Below are positions 42,480 through 50,731 of a DNA stretch of 64,000 nucleotides, piece by piece; position 1 is the stretch's first letter; each line of letters opens with the position of its first letter. The notes under the pieces were generated by a model. It had not been told where the DNA came from. It did no database searches and saw only the letters and a program-made list of their open reading frames with translations. Position numbers and translations under genes: made by a program. The DNA comes from Agapanthus africanus (Eukaryota > Streptophyta > Magnoliopsida > Asparagales > Amaryllidaceae). The stretch spans positions 28,722,079 to 28,786,078 of the forward strand of contig JASDDO010000026.1 in NCBI GenBank assembly GCA_030015575.1, given 5' to 3'.

Positions 42480-42509
42480 TCTAACCCTTGTTCTTTTTCG
42501 CACAGGTAC
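42480..42509. other. PPT of T2 (minus) overlapping antisense splice acceptor (plus)
   Basis: Plus: TCTAACCCTTGTTCTTTTTC then GCACAG and GTACTATGG. Minus: GAAAAAGAACAAGGGTTAGA next to the LTR edge TGTCAATGCC. Same design as 18797-18823. Confidence 0.55.
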
Positions 42510-43018
42510 TATGGTCGTTTATTTGTAGGATCTTGACGAAATTATCTCCTATGAAGACATTCGCGTTCAAGGCCGTTGTCAAAACTAGGAGTTTACAGAC
42601 GCTCAATGCGCTGAGGTTATGCGTCGCCCCGATGAACACAACGGTCGACTGATCCCCCGTCGTTCTGCTTTGTTGATGATCATCGTGGGAACGATTTGGG
42701 AAGCCCTTCCTGGATTTTACGAAGCCATGCCGCTGGAGGCGCTTATTAACGCCGAAGACAAGGTACACTCAGTGTATCCGATGGGCTTGATCTCGAAGAG
42801 GCGCGAGATAGTCTTGTTGATCTCTTGTATCAAGTTTTCCAACAGACAACGATAATCTCTGCCTATCAAAGGGCGGATGATATCAGTGAAAATCCTGACA
42901 CTTGTATTCGCGAGAAGATGCACATGAGAATGGTCAGAAAGGCCAGAAGCAGTTTAGACGACCTTACTTCTGAATTCCTCAATCCATGTCCAGGATTTAA
43001 TGTTTTACCATTGTAAAT
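42510..43018 (+). pseudogene. short antisense ORF of T2, unrecognised
   Basis: Occupies the place of the PMD gene in T1: it follows the same acceptor and GTACTATGG context but encodes a different protein of about 165 residues. Peptides in order: MVVYL, stop, DLDEIISYEDIRVQGRCQN, stop, then RPDEHNGRLIPRRSALLMII, FYEAMPLEALINAEDKVHSV, and after a +1 frame change near 42815 YQVFQQTTIISAYQRADDIS, REKMHMRMVRKARSSLDDLT, ending GFNVLPL at 43016. It looks helical and basic toward the end. I do not recognise a domain. It may be a remnant of another antisense ORF type or a rearranged C-terminal part of a PMD-type protein. Confidence 0.5.
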
Positions 43019-43410
43019 ATTTTAATGATGTTTTTGTTTTACTGTCTTCATCAATATAAGAATTTTCTGCAGTATGAATGACAAATTTTCCCTTTCTATG
43101 CATTTATTTCACGCATTAATCCTTTCCGTGTATACATGAGTGGGTATGCTTCGAACGCTTAATTGGATGCGAGTCGAATGTTCTCTTTGTTGCCTTGCAT
43201 AGTATGTGGCTGATGTCCATGGATTATGCCTTTTTGTTTTGACTTAGCGTGAAGTAGTTTATGTACACTTGAGTAGCACTTCCATTTCAGTGGCATGTAA
43301 CTTTGGCGAGTGTGGCCTGTAGATGGTAGATAACAATTCATCTTAACCTCTTTATAGGGTAGCGATGGCTTAGGAAGCAGGTTCAGGTCAGCTGCCTAAG
43401 ATTTTTCAAC
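43019..43410 (+). other. downstream region of T2 antisense ORF
   Basis: AT-rich tail resembling 23578-23790 of T1, with AATATAAG near 43050 as a weak poly(A)-like word and the recurring TGGCATGTAACTTTGGC block and CCTGTAGAT motif at 43290-43320. No ORF. Confidence 0.5.
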
Positions 43411-43590
43411 TTTATGAGCCGTGGGGTCTCATAAAGACTTTTCTCCCTACGAGTCGAGAGGATCCCGTAGGTGTATTTTCTCCTTAGGAATCGTGAGGAT
43501 TCCTAAGTGCCTTTTCTCTTGAGATTCGTAAGGATCTCACAAGAGAATTTTCTCCCTTACAAGTCGAGAGGACTCGTAAGTGGTTGGTGA
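43411..43590. repeat. hairpin comb H4 (T2 spacer)
   Basis: Five hairpins in a row: TTTATGAG/CTCATAAA (43411-43435), CCTACG/CGTAGG (43446-43471), CTTAGGAATC/GATTCCTAAG with loop GTGAG (43483-43507), CTCTTGAGAT/ATCTCACAAGAG (about 43515-43545), CTTACAAGTC/GACTCGTAAG (about 43556-43580). The third has a perfect 10-bp stem. Confidence 0.88.
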
Positions 43591-44165
43591 GTTGACTTGT
43601 TTCCGAGTCAAAGCATTGCTTTGACGGGGAGGTCGTTGGCTGACGTGTTTCCGAGACGGAGGTCATTGGCTGACGTGTTTCCGAGACGGAGGTCATTTGC
43701 TGACATGTTTCCGAGACGGAGGTCATTGGCTGACGTGTTTCCGGGATGGAGGTCATTGGCTGACGTGTTTCCGGGACGGAGGTCACTGGCTGACGTGTTT
43801 CCAAGACGGAGGTCATTTGCTGACGTGTTTCCGAGACGGGGTCATTTGCTGACGTATTTTCGAGACATGGTCATTTGCTGACGTATTTCCGAGACGGGGT
43901 CATTTGCTGACGTGTTTCCGAGACGGAGGTCACTGGCCGACGTGTTTCCGAGACGGGGGTCATTGGCTGACGTCTTTCTAAGATGGGGTCATTGGATGAC
44001 GTGTTTCCGCGACGGGGTCATTGGATGACGTATTTCTGAGATGGGGTCATTGGATAACGTGTTTCTAAGACGGGGTCATTGAATGACGTGTTTCCGCAAC
44101 GGGGTCATTGGATGACGTATTTCCGAGACGGGGGTCATTGGCTGACTTGTTTCCGCTTTCTGCAG
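43591..44165. repeat. 30-bp tandem array with TGACGTG words
   Basis: About 18 copies of GGTCATTGGCTGACGTGTTT plus CCGAGACGGA. Each unit holds TGACGTG, the as-1/TGA-factor type of bZIP site, and a GTCA/TGAC inverted pair. Because 30 is a multiple of three, both strands show long frames here; these are repeat artefacts. Confidence 0.9.
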
Positions 44166-44892
44166 TGTCGGGTTGACTTGCTCCACTTTCTGCGGTGTCG
44201 GGCTGACTTTAGGTTGTCTGTGAACCGTAGAGTCTTAGGAAGAGGATGAACGCCGTTGCTGATCTCCTGGGATGCAGATATCGCCGTTGAGATCTGACTC
44301 TCTCTTTGACAGAGTCTATCGGGAAATATGGTTCCCTTTTCGTTTATGACCATGGATTGTATACAGGGGTCAGTATGGACTCGCCTGTATGGCAAAAGTT
44401 TCATTCTTTTATTCTTTTTATTTCTTTCCGCGATGCTCTATCATTTCAGCTTTTTATATCGCGAAAGTCGCTATTACTCAATCATTTCGGCTATTTTTTC
44501 GCGGTGCCCAATCATTTCGGCTATTTTTTTTCTTTACTCGCTGCTTTTTATTGCGAGTTGCCCAAACATTTCGGCTATTTCATATGCATATATTTAACAC
44601 GCTGATTTTTATTGCGAGTTGCCCGAACATTTCGGCTATTTCATATGCATTTTTTTGCGAGTATGGAACTCAAGATCTGATAGCAATCTTAGCATCAGCA
44701 TTGCTGCGACTGGAATATTGCCAGGAGAGAATCATCATTTGCCGTGAAAAGAATTGGAATTTGATACCGATTTAGGCATCAGCATCGCTACAAATTGGAT
44801 ATTGTCAGGAGCGAATCATCATTTGCCTTTGTCAATTTAAACAAAGATGGCTTAGAAAATAGGGTTAGAATCATGTCAACTGAGGCTTTTGA
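44166..44892. other. T2 spacer module shared with T1
   Basis: Homologous to 33360-33930: one GGTTGTCTGTGAACCG unit (44211), CCATGGATTGTATAC motif (44347), CATTTCGGCTATTTT repeats (44450-44650), and GCATCAGCATCGCTRC blocks. No supported gene. Confidence 0.65.
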
Positions 44893-45425
44893 CTTCATGA
44901 GCCGTAAGGGTCTCATAAAGGCGTTTCTCCCTACGAGTCGTGAGGATCTCATAGGTGAGATTTCTCCTTAAGAATCGTGAGGATTCTTAAGTGTATGTTC
45001 TCTTATAAGTCGTAAAGAGCTTGCAAGAGTGTTTTCTCCTTGTAAATCGAGAGGACTTACAAGTATTGTTCACCAAGTGAGGATGTCTCACGTCGTCGAT
45101 GGAACTTGGTGGGAGAGGCGTTTATTTTTGCCCGTGGATTGTATACAAGGATCAACATTGAACCGTTTGTAGGGCAGTCTGGGAAATGTGACGGCTTAAG
45201 AACAGGTTCAGATCCCTGTAGCTTAAGGCTTTTGAATCTTATGAACCATGAGGGTCTCGTAAGAGGGTTCTCCTTACGAGTCGTGAGGATCTCGTAAGTG
45301 TAATTTCTCCTTAGAAATCGTGGGGGTCCCTAAATGCGTTGTTCCCTTGTGAGTGTAAGGATCTCACGCAGATATTTTCTCCTTGCAAGGTCGAAAGGAC
45401 CTTTCAAGTGTGCATGAATTTTTTA
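44893..45425. repeat. hairpin combs H5 (T2 spacer)
   Basis: Two combs (44893-45065 and 45236-45415) flanking a CCCGTGGATTGTATAC motif at 45131. Notable stems: CTTAAGAATC/GATTCTTAAG (44967-44991, perfect 10 bp), CTTGTAA/TTACAAG (about 45039-45063), CTTACGAG/CTCGTAAG (about 45272-45297). Compared with H4, paired stem bases change together. Confidence 0.88.
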
Positions 45426-45589
45426 CGAGTCTACGCCGTTTCGGGTTTTCACAAACTCGCCGGCAGCCCTGTTGTTTTTACTCACGGAGCCCTTTCGGGT
45501 TTTCATCCGTGCCCATCTTGCTTATGGACATACCGTTTTTTTTTTGCGTTAGCCCAAGGATGCAGAGTTCGTAGTAGTTTAAAGATGTT

Positions 45590-46155
45590 TCGGTCCGTAA
45601 CTAGTTTCAGGACATCTCGGTCCCTTGTTAGTTTAGGGACGTTTCGGTCCATTGTTAGTTTAGGGACGTTTCGGTCCATAGCTAGTTTCAGGACTTGCGG
45701 TCCGCAATTTAGTTTAGGGACGTTTCGGTCCACAGCTAGTTTCAGGACATTGCGGTCCGTTGTTAGTTTAGGGACTTTTCGGTCCATAACTAGTTTCAGA
45801 ACATTGCGGTCCGTTGTTAGTTTAGGGAAGTTTCGGTCCATACCTATTTTCAGGACATTGCAGTCCGTTGTTAGTTTAGGTACGTTTCGGTCCACGGCTA
45901 GTTTCAGGACATTGCGGTCCGTTGTTAGTTTAGGGACGTTTCGGTCCACAGCTAGTTTCAGGACATTGCAGTCCGTTGTTAGTTTAGGAACGTTTCGGTC
46001 CATTGTTAGTTTCAGGACATTGCGGTCCGTTGTTAGTTTAAGGACGTTTCGGTCCATAGCTACTTTCAGGACATTGCGGTCCGTTGTTAGTTTAGGGACG
46101 TTTTGGTCCACAGCTAGTTTCAGGACATTTCGGTCCGTTGTTAGTTTATAGAAGT
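45590..46155. repeat. 27-bp GGAC(N6)GTCC array downstream of T2 integrase
   Basis: About 20 copies of a 27-bp unit alternating GGACATTGCGGTCC and GGACGTTTCGGTCC with spacers TGTTAGTTTA and ACAGCTAGTTTC, so the higher-order period is 54 bp. It generates a 270-residue plus frame and a 202-residue minus frame that are artefacts of the period being a multiple of three. Confidence 0.9.
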
Positions 46156-46159
46156 TTCG

Positions 46160-46482
46160 GTCTATAGAGATATTGAGGCAAGTTTTCGCTGGATACTACT
46201 TATAGAGTTTGGGCTTGGGAAGATAGCGAGCGGACATAGGCGTCGTCATCTATCGTTAACCTAGACCGTGACTCGTCAGGTGTAGTATTTTTTCAGGAAC
46301 TGGACATTTATTGGCCTGAAGGGTCTATCGCCATGTATATCCATGAGCAAGTAAGCCTCACCTTGGTAGAGTTTGTCTATGATGTACGGGCCCTCATAGT
46401 TCGGCTCGAATTTCCCCTATTTGGCACGATTGGGGATCATAGGTCTCTTGACCACTAGCACGAATTCGCATTGGCGAAATGT
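46160..46482 (-). pseudogene. pol: integrase C-terminal end, Tat T2
   Basis: Minus-strand tail of T2 integrase: FVLVVKRPMIPNRAK, stop, GKFEPNYEGPYIIDKLYQGE, AYLLMDIHGDRPFRPINVQF, ending near 46285 with KKYYT. It matches T1 34898-35110 and is cut by Tekay B at 46483; the rest resumes at 56994. Confidence 0.85.
46478..46482. repeat. target-site duplication AATGT, left (Tekay B)
   Basis: AATGT directly left of the LTR start; identical to 56989-56993. Rejoining restores GCGAAATGTTCTCGGCC, as in T1. Confidence 0.9.
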
Positions 46483-46668
46483 TGTAACACCCGAGCCCAA
46501 TGCTACTAATTTCTATTACTGTTTGAGCATTAGGTGGTACTCATTTCATTTATCTTGCTTATTTGTGGCTTACCGTAAAATTTTATCCGGAAAAGTCATT
46601 TCTGCACATAACAAATTTTAGCATCTAAAATAAAATTAAAAATAGTCATCTTGGCCTACTTGACACCC

Positions 46669-46720
46669 CTAGCCTTGTGGTAGCGTCCGTGCCTCGAGTT
46701 CTCGTCCCGTTCGGTGAAAC
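46669..46720 (+). other. degenerate tRNA-like block in Tekay B LTR
   Basis: CTAGCCTTGTGGTAGCG resembles box A and CCGTTCGGTGAA a decayed box B, about 190 bases into the LTR. Same relative place as the better block in Tekay A. The 3' LTR copy is at 54345-54396. Confidence 0.4.
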
Positions 46721-47039
46721 GGGCAAGTTTGGACGGCTACGCGCGTGTACGGGTGTCCATCTTGGGGGTATGCTTTTTAATCATAAAACACCTCATTTTA
46801 AAATTTGGAATCCGCTTAAAATCCTATTATTTAAATTTCGAATTTTAGGACCCAATCCGGGCGCGATTTGGAAATGTTGTATTTAGCGCCAAAATCCCAA
46901 AATTTAATAATCTATAAACTGCATATATTCTGAATATATATATATATCTTCACTGTTGAGAAATCTTTAAAAAAAAAAGAAAATCTTCTAATATTTTTCG
47001 TTAACACCTCAGCCAATCACGAGATTTCTAACCCCCCTG

Positions 47040-47130
47040 GGCCCCACTTTCTCTACCCCTCTCTCTCTCTATATTTCTCTATCTCTCTCTCTCTAACTCT
47101 CTCTCTCTCTCCCCTATATATATAATTTTT
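47040..47130 (+). promoter_or_regulatory. CT-rich microsatellite and TATA box of Tekay B LTR
   Basis: Long (CT)n tract followed by CCTATATATATAATTTTT at about 47112-47130. CT-rich sequence next to a TATA box is common in plant core promoters. Transcription would start near 47150. The 3' LTR copy is at 54720-54815. Confidence 0.65.
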
Positions 47131-47149
47131 CCCTCTCACTTTTTTATTC

Positions 47150-47590
47150 ATCACGAGAACTGTAGCACCACGAGGAACCCATCGCGAGCTCTCAACCGTA
47201 GCCACCTCCATCCTTGCCGCCGCAGCCCCGACGCCGGCGCCGGCGCCACCAGCACCCTCGCCTCGTCAGCCTCGCCTTGCCCACACCTCCCCGCGCACCC
47301 TGCGCAGCCGCGACCGCCTGCATTTTTCCTGCACTCCTCTGCATCGTCCGAGACGCCGCCGGCGACCACCTGCGCAGCCCCTGGCCGTCACCGACGATCC
47401 CCGACCACCCCAGAACACCATGTAAGTGTCTCTCTACCTCACCTTTCCTCTCTTCATTTTCAAGAACTGAAAACACCCGTTGGTTCTTTGCTGCAGATCG
47501 TCGGAGACGCCATTCTCGCCGCCGTCGATCTCGCCATCGTCGCTAGTGCCCTCTGGGACCAGTGAGTATCCCCATCTTCTTCTTTCTCTG
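47150..47590 (+). other. GC-rich spliced leader in Tekay B LTR
   Basis: Abruptly GC-rich 5' leader (GCCGCCGCAGCC, GACGCCGGCGCC) with candidate splice sites: donor CAT|GTAAGTG near 47421, acceptor TTTGCTGCAG near 47496, donor CCA|GTGAGTA near 47561. A later exon-like segment lies at 48953-49009 (GGCCCAG acceptor, GCT|GTGAGT donor), and gag itself is preceded by TTTTTATTTCAG. Short frames here have no recognisable product. Confidence 0.5.
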
Positions 47591-49298
47591 GTCATTTCTT
47601 TCTTTCTTTAGATCTACACCCGTAGAAACCCTATTCACTGTTTTTGTGCTCGCCGGAATCCGGCCGTGCCAGCGACGTGTCCCGACGATCCAGCAGAGTA
47701 CTCCGATCCGTGTGGTTCCTTGGTTCGTTGTTTGTGTTCAATCCGTGAACCGTGCGTCCGTCGCGTGTTTCCCCGCCGACGCTACGTTCCGTTTTTCCTG
47801 GTTCGCGACCCGTCGAGGCAAGTACCCCTTGCTACATGCTATATAATATATTTATATATGTATTGACACCCTAAACCTGTAAAACTTAACTTGGTATAGT
47901 CGTTTCCCATTTTTGGTTACAATATGGCATTAAATCATTTTACTGTTAACATGGAATTTACAGTTTGCCAATTTAAACCTAATAATCAAACCTACCTGTT
48001 CAATCATATTTTACTGTTATAATAGCTGGTAGCTATTATCCCTGTAGTTCTGTTACATTCGGATGCTCGCATGCATTAACCTGATATAACTGTATTGGAC
48101 CGTTACATAATTTATTGCACCGCTAAGGGTGCTTAAACCTGTTAACATAGTTAAACGGCTGCATTGTATTACTGCACTCTTGTGATTAAATGAAACATGC
48201 TTATTATTTAATTCATTGCTTATTTCATGTTGTTAATACCCTGTTCGATTATATATCTGTTTGTGAGCACACCCACGATATTGTTACATCTTGACTTGAC
48301 ATTGTCACACATTGTATATATAGATACACCTGGCATGGTACCGTATACTTTTGACTTGACCTGATGTACCATGACCTGACCCATTACCTGATCCTGTGTC
48401 TAATGCCAACAAACCTGACATGTAGTCCTCATGGACCATTCCTGTTGTCTATCCAGACAAACCTGCTTTTTACTGATCCTGTAATGGCATTAGTTCTTGA
48501 TTACTGAATACCTGACCTGATATACATAACTTGGGCGTATGGGGAAATCAAAGGTGAAACCGACTTATAACTTAACAGTTCGATACCTGTTCTGATCAGT
48601 CTTACGGGCTCGGCCAGCCCCAGAGTGATGATGCTGACATCACTCGACCATCCTGCTATATGTTACTGCCTAGCGGCACGTCTCGGATTCAGCCCCGAGG
48701 ATCTTGACCGTGGTCCCGGGCATGCACGGGATACTATTAAGTTACATCGACGATTCATCAATTGATTTCAAAGACTTTAGACTAGAAAACCTGATAGAGC
48801 AGTTTAGTTACCCACTGCACACTACCCTGCACTGCTTGTTTCACATTACTGTTTCATTCATGTTTTATTTTGCATTGCCTGTTATATTGTTCATATTATT
48901 TTACTTGTTTACATGACGCGCTGACGTCTGGATTTTGCATGGCCCAGATTTTGTACCGCTGTCGCAGTCCGAACAGGAGTACTTCAGCCAGCAGGCTGAG
49001 CTGTGAGTTCTGTAGTAGCTAGCTTTATTTCCAGCATTTATTTCATGATGTGAGCCCGCATTATGGGACATACCTTTCAGTTATTTGTATTGGATCATTT
49101 GCTTCCGCATTTATTTTTTATTGACTCTTGTTATTCTGGATTATGGACATGTTTTTAGATTGTTTTAGCTTGTTCTTGATATCTCTACAACCGTAATGTG
49201 ACTGTGGATGGATACTTCCTACCCAGAGGTAGCATGGTTGGCTATGTCACGTGCCCAATCTAGCGTACTCTGGGAAGCGGGGCGTGACATGGTTCTTT

Positions 49299-49311
49299 TG
49301 GTATCAGAGCC
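49299..49311 (+). other. primer-binding site, initiator tRNA-Met (Tekay B)
   Basis: TGGTATCAGAGCC, ten bases after the LTR, complementary to the 3' end of plant initiator tRNA-Met, as usual for chromoviruses. Confidence 0.92.
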
Positions 49312-49666
49312 ATAGGTTGGTTGGGTTGATTCTTTTGTAGTTGGGTATTGTACCCAATACACGAATCAAAATACCCGTGTTAGGAAACATGTCCTGCCAC
49401 TTTGCTGTTTACCATCCTTGAATCACATTCTTCCTGATTATATCTTTTACGATATGCAAACTTCCTTTGCATGTCGACTCGAAAAAAACATGATTCCTTG
49501 TTATCTCTAGGACTTAGGCGACTTGGGTGGAGTTAAGTAATTGTGGCTATGATACCGCGGCATGGTTATAATACGGTACTATATTTAAGTATCTTGGAGT
49601 TCTACCCTTGATCTATATATTGAATCTATCATCATGCTAATGTTGGGTGTTTTTTATTTCAGGAAT
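49312..49666 (+). other. leader of Tekay B
   Basis: AT-rich leader without ORF, ending in TTTTTATTTCAG, a likely splice acceptor five bases before the gag ATG. Confidence 0.6.
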
Positions 49667-50695
49667 ATGGCAGATAAGAATTTCAAGATGTACCAGAGGC
49701 GTGTGGACGAAGCCGCCATGCTTGGAGTGATAAGAGGAATGCTGGAGAATCAAAAGAGACAGACCGAGCTGATCCATCAGCAAGCAGACTCGTTTCAGGA
49801 AGGTTTGCAGATCGTTCAGCAGTCTGTAAATAACGTTGGAGCTAAACCAGTTGACCGAGTAGGGACCGTGGCAGATTTCAGACGTTTGGGTCCGTCTACA
49901 TTCACTGGTTTGGAGGAGCCGTTGCCAGCCGAGCAGTGGCTAGTTGACACGGAGAATTTGCTGATTGCGGCACAGATTCCAGAGGACAAAAGAGTTGATG
50001 TGGTACGCATTCAGCTAGTGGACTACTCCCGAGAATGGTGGCTTATGGAGGAGACCTGCTTGCCCAAGCCGATCAAGTGGGCGGATTTTTCTAAGAGTTT
50101 CCTGGAGAAGTTCTTCCCACGGACTGCACGGGAGGAAATGGAAAAGAAGTTTATTGGACTAAGGCAGAATGGAGCACCCGTGGACGTGCATGCAGCAGAG
50201 TGGACGAGAATCAGCAGATTCGTTGGACCTTTAGTCGCCAACGAGGCAGACAGGGCACGAAGGTTCATGCGCAGTTTGGATGTGGACATCCAGAGGCAGA
50301 TCGTCTCCCTGGGTTTGACCACTTTCTCATAGGTTCTTACGGCAGCTCGGGAACAACAGAGTTTATCTGGGACGAAAGGGAGCTTGCAGCAGACAGCAGT
50401 TGCGGCCAGGAAGCCCGCATTTGTACCTAACCGAGCTCATGGTCGCAAGGGTATTCCAGTGGACCGTCGAGGTGTAGCACCAATGAAGAAGCCTGTGATT
50501 GTTGATCAAAGAAAGAGCGTGATTTGTGACTACTGCTGTTTACCTGGGCACGTGCAGAAGGATTGTCGAAGGAGGCTGGGACTTTGTTTGGTTTGTGGAG
50601 CGGCTGATCACGCAGTTAGTGCTTGTCCGTCGAAGCTTCGCACGAGAGATGATATTCAGAAGCCTCCGCAGAGACCGTTCCAAGGGCAGAAATAG
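49667..50695 (+). pseudogene. gag: gag, Tekay B
   Basis: Gag from ATG 49667 (MADKNFKMYQRRVDEAAMLG), chosen because it follows the acceptor; an upstream in-frame ATG exists at 49634. N-terminal coiled coil, then the capsid core (FRRLGPSTFTGLEEPLPAEQ, WWLMEETCLPKPIKWADFSK, FLEKFFPRTAREEMEKKFIG). TAG at 50330-50332 (likely CAG to TAG) precedes the nucleocapsid part, which has zinc knuckle CDYCCLPGHVQKDC (CX2CX4HX4C) and a second CLVCGAADHAVSAC (also CX2CX4HX4C). It stops at TAG 50693; TGA at 50720 follows before pol, all in one frame. A typical Tekay gag-pol is a single ORF, so these stops are lesions. Confidence 0.92.
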
Positions 50696-50731
50696 CTGAG
50701 TCAAGGACCTAATCAGGCTTGAGCTTTTACC

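Larger units (their letters stand above)
46483..49289 (+). repeat. 5' LTR of Tekay B
   Basis: TGTAACACCCGAGCCC ... GCGGGGCGTGACA, 2,807 bp. Contains a degenerate tRNA-like block, CT microsatellite, TATA, a GC-rich leader and candidate introns (see separate entries); the remainder (47830-48900) is AT-rich with many ACCTGA/CCTGAC words and no ORF. Confidence 0.95.

Noticed and set aside
43484-43881. Repetitive frames of RRRSLADVFP-type and ETRQPMTSV-type peptides on both strands
   Set aside because: Artefact of the 30-bp tandem array; same reasoning.
23792-45425. CRISPR array interpretation of regularly spaced hairpins
   Set aside because: Units have variable stems and constant loops, no fixed repeat with unique spacers, and the context is a plant retrotransposon.
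45339-46151. 270-residue plus-strand frame and 202-residue minus-strand frame of repeating FRSVVSLGTF-type and DRNVLKLTT-type peptides
   Set aside because: The DNA is a 27/54-bp palindromic repeat; a period divisible by three keeps several frames open. No start context or domain.
47151-47590. Arg/Pro-rich frames in the GC-rich Tekay LTR, considered as a captured host exon
   Set aside because: Peptides are low complexity in all frames and the two LTR copies differ by frameshifting indels, so coding is not supported; treated as a leader.
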